DNA of 20,470 nt, taken from contig CAZGWE010000018.1 in the NCBI GenBank assembly GCA_964529405.1, forward strand, positions 1 through 20,470, written 5' to 3'. Positions within the stretch are counted from its first letter, which is position 1. Each line of letters opens with the position of its first letter. Shown here piece after piece: positions 15,212-20,470 of the stretch. Source of the stretch: CAZGWE01 sp964529405. GTDB lineage: Bacteria > Patescibacteriota > UBA1384 > XYA2-FULL-43-10 > 1-14-0-10-43-13. Below the pieces are notes generated by a model that did no database searches, was not told the DNA's origin, and saw only the letters and a list, made by a program, of their open reading frames with translations. The position numbers and the translations under genes are program-made.

Positions 15212-16175
15212 CTTGTTGAATTGTTCCTCTGATGATCTTAGCTGATTTTTCTAAGAGTTCTTGTTCTCTGCTGGTTAATTTAATATCAACGATATTTTTA
15301 ATTCCGGTCCGGCCGACAACAGCCGGCAGGGAGAGGCAGATATCTTTAATGCCATGCTGGCCGTTCAGATAGACAGAGACGGCGAAAGTGTGATTCTCGT
15401 CGTATAAAATGGCTCTGACAATCCTGGACACGGCTAAGCCGATACCGTAGCAGGTAAAACCTTTTTTGTTGATCAGATAAGCGGCGGCATCGCGGGCTTT
15501 TTGATAGGCTTTTTCGACCTTTTCTTGCGTGTAGCCTGGTAATTTTGACAGCGGTTCGCCCATGACATTACAGTGGGAATAAACCGGCACCGAGCTGTCG
15601 CCGTGTTCCCCGATCAAATATGCCCCCATACTATCGGCCGCCACGCCAAATTCCTCGGCCAGAAAATAGCGGAATCTTGAGGAGTCGAGCGTGGTGCCGG
15701 TACCGAAGACTTGATTGGCTGGATAACCGGAAGTTTTGAGGGCAGCGAAAGTTAGAACATCAAGGGGGTTGGTGACCATCAGGATTATGGCTCGAGAGGT
15801 GTGCTGTTTGATCCGGTTGACGATATCGGCGATAATTTTGCTATTGATTCCGGCCAGCTCCAGCCTAGTTTGGCCGGGCTTCTGGGCGGCGCCGGCACTT
15901 ATGACAACAACGTCGGCATCTTTGCAATCGGCGTAAGTACCAGCCCCGACCTTGATCTGGGGCACAAACGAGAGGCCGTGTTCGAGGTCGGCGGCTTCGC
16001 CTTGGCACTTGTCATGGTTGGCGTCTATCAGCACCAGCTCCGAGGGAATGCCTTCAATCATCATAGCATAGGCGGCCGAAGCGCCGACCGCACCGGTGCC
16101 GATGACGACGACTTTGTGCGAATCGTTAGCGATCTTTTTCATTTGCTCTTTTGAGGCGAAAAGTTTCCTGAACAT
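15204..16175 (-). CDS. ldh: L-lactate dehydrogenase
   Basis: A 323-aa NAD-dependent enzyme that reduces pyruvate to lactate and regenerates NAD+ in fermentation. The Rossmann motif GTGAVG is at 26-31 and Asp51 selects NAD. Gln102 in QKPGQTR marks lactate rather than malate dehydrogenase. Arg167 (LDSSRFRY) binds substrate and His191 (GEHGDSSVPV) is the catalytic base. The chosen ATG at 16173-16175 has GGAGG 3 nt upstream; it adds about 11 residues before a second ATG (16140-16142) nearer to the family's usual N-terminus. A TATAAT precedes the first ATG by 11 nt. It converges with the ABC transporter gene and no terminator lies between them. Confidence 0.95.
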   Translation of the reverse strand: MFRKLFASKEQMKKIANDSHKVVVIGTGAVGASAAYAMMIEGIPSELVLIDANHDKCQGEAADLEHGLSFVPQIKVGAGTYADCKDADVVVISAGAAQKPGQTRLELAGINSKIIADIVNRIKQHTSRAIILMVTNPLDVLTFAALKTSGYPANQVFGTGTTLDSSRFRYFLAEEFGVAADSMGAYLIGEHGDSSVPVYSHCNVMGEPLSKLPGYTQEKVEKAYQKARDAAAYLINKKGFTCYGIGLAVSRIVRAILYDENHTFAVSVYLNGQHGIKDICLSLPAVVGRTGIKNIVDIKLTSREQELLEKSAKIIRGTIQQVT

Positions 16176-16226
16176 ATTCCTCCAATATTATATGTTTCCA
16201 TCTTAACAAATAGTGCCCGTAAATAC

Positions 16227-16255
16227 AAAAACCCCCGATTTCTCCAGGGGTTTTT
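16227..16255 (-). terminator. Terminator after the RRM protein gene
   Basis: AAAAACCCC (16227-16235) and GGGGTTTTT (16247-16255) pair around an 11-nt loop. On the minus strand the GC stem is followed by TTTTT, about 20 nt past the stop at 16275. By symmetry it would also work on the plus strand. Confidence 0.85.
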
Positions 16256-16274
16256 GCGTTTCTTTGGCTCAAAT

Positions 16275-16592
16275 TTATCGGCGGAAATTTCTGTCGCTGC
16301 CGCGTGATTTATCCATTGGTCGTGCAATATTGACAACCAAAGTTCTTTCGCCAATTGCTTTTTTGCCGTTGAATTCCTCGGCAGCTTTTTCTGCCTCTTC
16401 TTGGCTTACAAGGGTGATGAAACCAAAACCTCGAGATCGGCCGGTTTCACGGTCTGTAATGACCTTGGCGCCTGGCCTTTCTTCTAAGTCAAGAATCTGG
16501 TATCCGGCAGACTCAAAGATTTCTCGAAGTTCTGCATCATTGACTGTGTAAGGCAAATTGCCTACGAACAGTTTATTTGTCTCTTCTACCAT
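16275..16592 (-). CDS. RRM-type RNA-binding protein
   Basis: A 105-aa protein that is essentially one RNA recognition motif. RNP2 is LFVGNL (8-13), RNP1 is RGFGFITL (about 54-61), and the C-terminus is a short basic tail (SRGSDRNFRR). Small single-RRM proteins of this kind are common in cyanobacteria and occur in other bacteria, and are often linked to cold response or RNA chaperone roles; that role is not shown here. The ATG has GAGG 6 nt upstream. The gene has a strong promoter, a long leader with three hairpins, and a clear terminator, so it is a single-gene unit, probably well expressed. Confidence 0.93.
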   Translation of the reverse strand: MVEETNKLFVGNLPYTVNDAELREIFESAGYQILDLEERPGAKVITDRETGRSRGFGFITLVSQEEAEKAAEEFNGKKAIGERTLVVNIARPMDKSRGSDRNFRR

Positions 16593-16604
16593 TTTGTCCT
16601 CTGC

Positions 16605-16679
16605 GCCAGCTTTAGGCTGGCATACTACTTACTAATCGACCCCGCTTAAAGTCCCTCGGGGTGGTAGAAAAAGACTACC
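16605..16679 (-). promoter_or_regulatory. Structured 5' leader of the RRM gene (three hairpins)
   Basis: Between the predicted +1 (about 16703) and the ATG lie three adjacent hairpins: GGTAG/CTACC (16663-16679), ACCCCG/CGGGGT (16639-16662) and GCCAGC/GCTGGC (16605-16621). The last one ends just before the SD. No known riboswitch is recognised. Confidence 0.5.
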
Positions 16680-16709
16680 TCCGCTCGCGAGTTGCTCTAA
16701 ACTGATGCA

Positions 16710-16738
16710 AGTATAGCAAATAATGATTAAAATGTCAA
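16710..16738 (-). promoter_or_regulatory. Promoter of the RRM gene
   Basis: The minus strand has TTGACA (16733-16738), 17-nt spacer and TATACT (16710-16715), close to the sigma70 consensus. It predicts a leader of about 110 nt. Confidence 0.8.
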
Positions 16739-16743
16739 GACAG

Positions 16744-16772
16744 GAGCATAAAAATAATTAATTATTCTGCTC
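16744..16772. repeat. AT-rich inverted repeat upstream of the RRM promoter
   Basis: GAGCA (16744-16748) and TGCTC (16768-16772) flank the self-complementary AATAATTAATTATT with small bulges. It sits 6 nt upstream of the RRM -35 and about 60 nt after the uracil-DNA glycosylase stop; it may be a poor terminator for that gene or a protein site. Confidence 0.35.
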
Positions 16773-16829
16773 TGATTCGAATAAAATTATCAATCTGTAC
16801 CGGCAGCTAAAAATGTCTGATTCGGCCGG

Positions 16830-17456
16830 TTAAAACAAACTTCGCTGGTTCGCTTTTATTTCGGGTTTCTTCTCGGTTTCCATTTTTTCCAGTTTTTTTA
16901 AGACCTTGGAAATGACGCTGAAATCGAACTTGAATTGGTTCATAATCGTTGTGCCGCGCAAAGCGGCCGCCGGATGGTACATCGGGATAAGAACGATTTT
17001 CTTGTTGTTAAAATAGATCCATTTCGGGCTGCCGTGAACTTGCGATATCTTGGCGTTAGGCAAAAATTTGCCCATCGAAAATCTCCCGAGCGTAACGATT
17101 ATTTTCGGATCAATAATGGCAATCTGACGGTCAACATAGGGTTTGAATGCTTCAAGCTCCTCCGGAAGCGGATCTCTGTTTTCCGGCGGACGATAATAGA
17201 CAACATTGGAGATCCAAATATCTTCGCGCTTGATGCCGATCTCCTCGAGCGTTTCATTTAAGAGTTTTCCTGCCCGGCCGCAAAATGGAATCCCCTGCTG
17301 GTCCTCGTTAAATCCGGGCGCCTCGCCCAAAAAGAAGAGCGGCGAATCGGGGTTGCCGTGGCCAAAGACAAGATTGGTCGCGGCAATTCGGAGCGGCAAC
17401 TTCTTATCTTGTTCAACCTCGATACGTAACTTTTGTAACTCTTCCAGTTTTGACAT
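16830..17456 (-). CDS. Uracil-DNA glycosylase, family 4-like, without Fe-S cysteines
   Basis: A 208-aa protein of the UDG superfamily that should excise uracil from DNA. Motif A is GEAPGFNEDQQGIPF (44-58), followed by CGRAGKLLNETL; SNVVYYRPPENRDPLPEE (83-100) and the motif B loop HPAAALRG (161-168) complete the family-4 pattern. Family 4 enzymes bind a 4Fe-4S cluster through four cysteines. By alignment from memory these positions are Asp17, Leu20, Tyr88 and Phe104 here, so the cluster is absent. The only cysteine is Cys59. The C-terminus is lysine-rich and ends QRSLF, which resembles a short interaction peptide. The ATG has no good SD; TATATT on the minus strand lies 6 nt upstream, perhaps giving a leaderless mRNA. 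Confidence 0.88.
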   Translation of the reverse strand: MSKLEELQKLRIEVEQDKKLPLRIAATNLVFGHGNPDSPLFFLGEAPGFNEDQQGIPFCGRAGKLLNETLEEIGIKREDIWISNVVYYRPPENRDPLPEELEAFKPYVDRQIAIIDPKIIVTLGRFSMGKFLPNAKISQVHGSPKWIYFNNKKIVLIPMYHPAAALRGTTIMNQFKFDFSVISKVLKKLEKMETEKKPEIKANQRSLF

Positions 17457-17534
17457 AGCTCAAATATACCATAAATAACGTTTTTTTCAGACCTCGCGGC
17501 TCAAAAAATAGTCTACATCTAGTTTGGTTGACGA

Positions 17535-17562
17535 TTGACAAATCAGAATTTGTGTATATATT
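17535..17562 (+). promoter_or_regulatory. Promoter of the 436-aa membrane protein gene with internal dyad
   Basis: TTGACA (17535-17540), 16-nt spacer and TATATT (17557-17562) form the promoter. The dyad ACAAAT-CAGA-ATTTGT (17538-17553) spans -35 and spacer, an operator-like position. The leader is about 65 nt. Confidence 0.65.
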
Positions 17563-17632
17563 AAAAAATAGTTTTTTAAGCCTATAAACGCAAGTGTTGT
17601 ATGGGTTTGAAAAAAACACGAGGAGGAAAGAG

Positions 17633-18943
17633 ATGAAGGGGGTACGGGTCTCTGTTCGGGCAAGAAAGTTCTTTTTCATGATGGTAGAGGCAATCTTGGC
17701 CTTTACCGTGGGATTGACAATCGTTTTGACGGGTATAAACAAGGGAAGTAGGATCCTTGAGAGCTACCAGCAATCCAAATACGCGCAGCTCGAGACGCGC
17801 AACCATTTTTGGGAGATGGTTGCCGGAACCAGACCACTTGATAGCACCGAACCTGGTAAGCTAGCCAGTGATCTACGTTTTCAAATGGGAAAATCCTCTA
17901 TTCCCGGAAGAAAGCCTCGGGTCGTAAAACAACTGGCGTGCAATGATGGCTTGTATGCAGGTCTGAGTGAGACTGTCGCGGAAGCCGTTTTTGGGAGTTC
18001 ATATTCGAGCGGCGGAATGTTAACGCCGGAGTTTACGAAGGATGTTCAAATCCTTCGTTTCAAGAATCTGGACTCTGTGATTCGACCAGCTGTTCGTCCT
18101 CCGGTCCCTTATGCAGACCAACTACAAAATAAACAAGCCAACGAAAGGATCGCGGCTTACAACCATTTCTTGAGGATGCTTGCCGGTCATGCGCCGGTTG
18201 ATACATCCACTGATGGTAATCTTGCGGCCGACTTGCAGATCCAACTTGGATTTGCAACCAATCAGTCTGTAGCGGGTAAAGCACGATTCCGAGAGTGTTT
18301 TTACTGTCCCCCTCACTCTTTCGTGGGAGTTGAGCGGGCAATGGGAGTCGATGTTTTTACTGCTAAAGATGGCGGTAAGATCAGGGGTAGAGTTAGCGGT
18401 CCACTCAGCCGGCTTCAGTCGCGGAGAATTGAGCTTGAGTCAATGCTGGTGAAGCTCAGGCCGAATGTTCTGTCTGCTAAACGCCCTCTCTCAATAAGTC
18501 CTTTATTGATCTGGGCGGTAGTGACATCATTCGCTTACTGGCTGGTATCAACTATCGGGGGGCGCTTTGCGCTATTGCCCTTCAGCCAGGAATTAGGCTG
18601 GAAAACGGGCATAGTGCTGCTTGCTCCTCACTGCGTTCTTGCCACGAGGCTTTTAGGTCTTCCAAGATGGTATCGCGATAGGCAGAGTCCTGGCCATGAG
18701 GCCAAGAAAGTCGCTCTGATAATAATCGCTTCTCTTGGCAAGACTCCTGTTAAGGAACTCACTGATGAGCAACAAGAAACTCTTAGACGTGCCCAAAACC
18801 TTTTGAGCAGCATTACGCAATATGAAGCGAGACCTCAAAAAACTGGTCAACGAGAGGATGATTCTGTGCAAATCGACCAGCTCAGTGAAGCGGAGGCAGG
18901 ATGGTACGCCAGAACGGAGGTGTTAAATCGCCAAAATCAGTAA
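17633..18943 (+). CDS. Unrecognised membrane protein with internal duplication, 436 aa
   Basis: I do not recognise this family. ATG 17633 is chosen because AGGAGG lies 6 nt upstream; a start 39 nt earlier lacks an SD. A basic N-terminus leads to a membrane helix at about 12-34. Residues 45-285 look like a soluble, probably external domain made of two related halves: residues 57-86 and 177-206 align without gaps with 15 of 30 identical, pattern NHF--M-AG--P-D----G-LA-DL--Q-G. Two more membrane helices follow at about 289-309 and 325-343, then a polar helical C-terminal part of about 90 aa. Cysteines in the outer part are 103, 222 and 225. The gene has its own promoter and terminator and sits between divergent UDG and the TrpR-like gene. 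GC-rich, balanced codon use suggests a real gene, function unknown. Confidence 0.8.
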   Translation: MKGVRVSVRARKFFFMMVEAILAFTVGLTIVLTGINKGSRILESYQQSKYAQLETRNHFWEMVAGTRPLDSTEPGKLASDLRFQMGKSSIPGRKPRVVKQLACNDGLYAGLSETVAEAVFGSSYSSGGMLTPEFTKDVQILRFKNLDSVIRPAVRPPVPYADQLQNKQANERIAAYNHFLRMLAGHAPVDTSTDGNLAADLQIQLGFATNQSVAGKARFRECFYCPPHSFVGVERAMGVDVFTAKDGGKIRGRVSGPLSRLQSRRIELESMLVKLRPNVLSAKRPLSISPLLIWAVVTSFAYWLVSTIGGRFALLPFSQELGWKTGIVLLAPHCVLATRLLGLPRWYRDRQSPGHEAKKVALIIIASLGKTPVKELTDEQQETLRRAQNLLSSITQYEARPQKTGQREDDSVQIDQLSEAEAGWYARTEVLNRQNQ

Positions 18944-18963
18944 TTATCACTATGCTGCGCCGC

Positions 18964-18988
18964 GAGGAGCCCCAAGCTCCTCTTTTTT
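18964..18988 (+). terminator. Rho-independent terminator after the 436-aa protein gene
   Basis: A perfect 7-bp stem GAGGAGC (18964-18970) and GCTCCTC (18976-18982), 5-nt loop, is followed by six T. It begins 20 nt past the stop at 18943. Confidence 0.9.
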
Positions 18989-19016
18989 ATATAATTATAA
19001 TTATCGTTCTCAATTT

Positions 19017-19060
19017 TTTGTCACACCGATTTGACGGAGTTGAGGATAGTATTTTATAAT
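19017..19060 (+). promoter_or_regulatory. Left promoter/operator copy, facing the 3' end of the TrpR-like gene
   Basis: TTTGTCACACCGATTTGAC (19017-19035) runs into -35 TTGACG (19031-19036), 18-nt spacer and TATAAT (19055-19060). It is the inverted copy of the TrpR-like gene's own promoter module and points at that gene's 3' end; +1 would be near 19067. No plus-strand gene follows that I can support, so an antisense RNA is the likely product. Confidence 0.7.
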
Positions 19061-19077
19061 TATGCATAACTCTGCGA

Positions 19078-19485
19078 TTATCGCTTGTGAGATTTGAACT
19101 GGTGCGATGGCGAGCCGGGCTTGTGAGCTCGAAAGAAGCCAAACTGATGAGCAGAATCGGAAACAGATGTTTTGGGTTTATGTTTATATTCCAAGGCGAC
19201 CATTTTAATCAACTCTTTGCCCTTATCAATGCACTTTTGCGCATTAGAGATGGCCGTTGTTGAAGGTGAAAGTTCTTCCTTCACCTCCTGGTAACTTTTG
19301 TCTTTGGAAAGCATCCGAATAATGTTCAAGCGTTGTCCAAGATATGCTCTCTCGCTTTGTGTTAAAAATGATTCAAGAAAAAGCCACAAGTCTTTTCTGT
19401 TTTTGGTACCAAAAACAACATCGACTAGCACATTGTATTGCTTGTCGCGTAGTTCCTCGTTGTTAAAACTAGAAATCTTACGCAC
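19078..19485 (-). CDS. TrpR/YerC-like transcriptional regulator
   Basis: A 135-aa protein of the TrpR superfamily (YerC/YecD type), a DNA-binding regulator. The core at about 30-95 has LWLFLESFLTQSERAYLGQRL, the helix MLSKDKSYQEVKEEL and the recognition segment SPSTTAISNAQKCIDKG. After it comes a polar basic tail of about 40 aa (KHKPKTSV to HQFKSHKR), which is longer than in YerC and looks disordered. The start is GTG at 19483-19485 with AAGGGA 8 nt upstream. Its promoter overlaps the dyad TGTCA-N8-TGACA, and a second copy of this module lies beyond its 3' end in opposite orientation. Autoregulation is likely but inferred; ligand and targets are unknown. Confidence 0.82.
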   Translation of the reverse strand: MRKISSFNNEELRDKQYNVLVDVVFGTKNRKDLWLFLESFLTQSERAYLGQRLNIIRMLSKDKSYQEVKEELSPSTTAISNAQKCIDKGKELIKMVALEYKHKPKTSVSDSAHQFGFFRAHKPGSPSHQFKSHKR

Positions 19486-19514
19486 TTTTCTTTCCCTTGG
19501 TCGCTTATTCGATA

Positions 19515-19558
19515 ATTATACAACCATTTTTCCTACTCTGTCAAATCGGTGTGACAAA
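19515..19558 (-). promoter_or_regulatory. Promoter/operator of the TrpR-like gene (right copy)
   Basis: On the minus strand TTTGTCACACCGATTTGAC (19540-19558) overlaps -35 TTGACA (19539-19544); 18-nt spacer and TATAAT (19515-19520) follow. The element contains the dyad TGTCA-N8-TGACA. The +1 near 19508 leaves a leader of about 23 nt before GTG. Confidence 0.8.
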
Positions 19559-19595
19559 GGAGAGTAGAGATAACTTGTGCCCTAAAAACTTTTGT

Positions 19596-19641
19596 ATGAC
19601 GGAACAAGATTGCCGCGTCGCAGACTCCTCGCAATGACGGA
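19596..19641. repeat. Short intergenic hairpin repeat
   Basis: ATTGC (19609-19613) and GCAAT (19631-19635) flank CGCGTCGCAGACTCCTC, and ATGACGGA occurs on both sides (19596-19603 and 19634-19641). The form ATTGC-CG-GTCGC...CTCCTCGCAATGACGG resembles intergenic repeats that I recall from many bacterial genomes; this is recall, not a search. The rest of 19559-19771 holds no gene that I can support. Confidence 0.5.
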
Positions 19642-19684
19642 AGGAAACGATATGATATCAACCATTTATAAAGTTTTTGAGGTG

Positions 19685-19775
19685 CTAGTACCGCTACATT
19701 TTAATTCTTGTTTAGATCGTAGTATGATCAAATCTTTCTGAAATAATCAGTTTATCACCTGTTACGCGGTACTAG
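19685..19775. other. Possible structured element closed by a 10-bp stem
   Basis: CTAGTACCGC (19685-19694) and GCGGTACTAG (19766-19775) are perfect inverted repeats 71 nt apart. Between them are small hairpins (GATC-GTAGTAT-GATC near 19713-19728; CTGA-AATAA-TCAG near 19738-19750). The right arm overlaps the stop of the dihydrouridine synthase gene. Chance occurrence is possible at this arm length. Confidence 0.25.
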
Positions 19776-20470
19776 GATTTGACGGCTGCGGATGTGATGA
19801 AATTTGAGATAATAGTTCTGACTTCACCTGAGTTCCTGGTTTCCATTAAGGCTAATTTTAGCCCTTTCACATTCTGATAGCCCTTCAAGTATGAGGCAAA
19901 GTGTTTTTTCATTAGGGCAAAGGGTTTTTTGTCGCCGTATAATTTTTCAAATAGAGCCGTATGATCGACTAAGGTTTTCAAAACAATTTCAAGAGGCAAA
20001 TCCTCTTTTTTGATCTTTTTGTTGAACAGCCAGGGGTTGCCGAACACTGCTCGGCCGAACATAGCGCCGTCTAATCCGTAAATTTGCGCTTTTTCTTCTG
20101 CTTCCCTGATATTCTGGATATCGCCGTTGCCCAAGATTAGTACTTTGCTCCCTTTGGCCAGTCGGGCTGCTTTGCCAATCTCATCCCAGTGCGTTGGTAC
20201 TTTTGACATCTCCTTTTTAGTGCGTCCATGAATCGTGATTGCGGCAGGCTTTGCTTCGAGCAGACATTTAATCCAATTTTCAGTCTCGATCTTATTGAAA
20301 CCGATTCTGGTTTTAACTGAAACCGGTAGCCCTCCTGATCCTGCTTTGGCAGCGGCAATAATCTCTTGGGCAATTTTGGGTTTATTGATCAAAGCCGAGC
20401 CGGCGCCGTTTTTGACCACGTCCTTATCGGGGCAGCCCATATTGATGTCAATGCCGTCAAAGCCAAGTTC
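19772..20470 (-). CDS. dus: tRNA-dihydrouridine synthase (5' end outside window)
   Basis: The last 232 codons of a Dus flavoenzyme, which reduces uridine to dihydrouridine in the tRNA D-loop. The frame stays open to the window edge (ELGFDGIDIN before MGCP), so the ATG within MGCP is not the start. Visible family motifs are GFDGIDINMGCPDKDVVKNG with the catalytic Cys in GCP, VSVKTRIGF, the FMN-binding ITIHGRTKKEM, VLILGNGDI and GLDGAMFGRAVFGNPWLF, followed by the C-terminal helical domain (MKKHFASYLKGYQN). Only the N-terminal part of the barrel is missing, by window position. No terminator is clear; the stop lies in the right arm of a 10-bp inverted repeat. Confidence 0.93.
   Translation of the reverse strand, partial: ELGFDGIDINMGCPDKDVVKNGAGSALINKPKIAQEIIAAAKAGSGGLPVSVKTRIGFNKIETENWIKCLLEAKPAAITIHGRTKKEMSKVPTHWDEIGKAARLAKGSKVLILGNGDIQNIREAEEKAQIYGLDGAMFGRAVFGNPWLFNKKIKKEDLPLEIVLKTLVDHTALFEKLYGDKKPFALMKKHFASYLKGYQNVKGLKLALMETRNSGEVRTIISNFITSAAVKS

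Noticed and set aside
1..20470. CRISPR array, tRNA or rRNA genes, integrase or insertion sequence
   Set aside because: No regularly spaced repeats, no T-loop-like GGTTCGA motif in a plausible cloverleaf, and no transposase or integrase motif was found on either strand.
1..20470. Recoded UGA (glycine) as in Gracilibacteria
   Set aside because: TGA ends rlmD and other genes at the expected family lengths, and no conserved protein is interrupted by TGA.

Overview
The window looks like a chromosomal piece of a small-genome bacterium, most likely from the Patescibacteria (CPR). The main hint is the matrixin-type metalloprotease with a cytoplasmic N-tail and a long coiled coil. The tightly packed housekeeping genes and several start codons with no Shine-Dalgarno (SD) sequence fit too. 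TGA serves as a stop (for example at the end of rlmD), so the recoded Gracilibacteria/Absconditabacteria lineages are unlikely. The lineage call is inference from gene content, not from a marker phylogeny. No tRNA, rRNA, CRISPR array or recognisable insertion sequence was seen.

Positions 1-4.1 kb, all minus strand: a repair-flavoured cluster reads lexA, a possible 50-aa overlapping gene, a 3-methyladenine DNA glycosylase, a DUF362 protein, then the start of a disordered protein cut by the window edge. A good promoter with an overlapping TGTTC-GG-GAACA dyad precedes lexA. Upstream lie the metalloprotease gene and an isolated 71-aa unknown gene with its own SD and terminator.

4.1-13.3 kb, all minus strand: an information and stress block reads nusA, clpC, rel, hisS, a TrmH-family methyltransferase and rlmD, in transcription order. 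nusA has a strong promoter and a leader with an attenuator-like hairpin. A tandem 9-mer repeat that forms a 22-bp palindrome fills the clpC-rel gap.

13.4-17.5 kb: a plus-strand half-size ABC exporter, probably leaderless, converges on and overlaps the end of L-lactate dehydrogenase. Next come an RRM RNA-binding protein behind a structured ~110-nt leader and a family-4-like uracil-DNA glycosylase that has lost all four Fe-S cysteines.

17.5-20.5 kb is the most unusual part. A plus-strand gene encodes an unrecognised 436-aa membrane protein with an internal duplication and its own promoter and terminator. Beyond it, a TrpR/YerC-like regulator gene is bracketed by two inverted copies of one promoter/operator module (19-bp identity). 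These point at each other, so the same regulator could control its own mRNA and an antisense RNA. A partial tRNA-dihydrouridine synthase ends the window.
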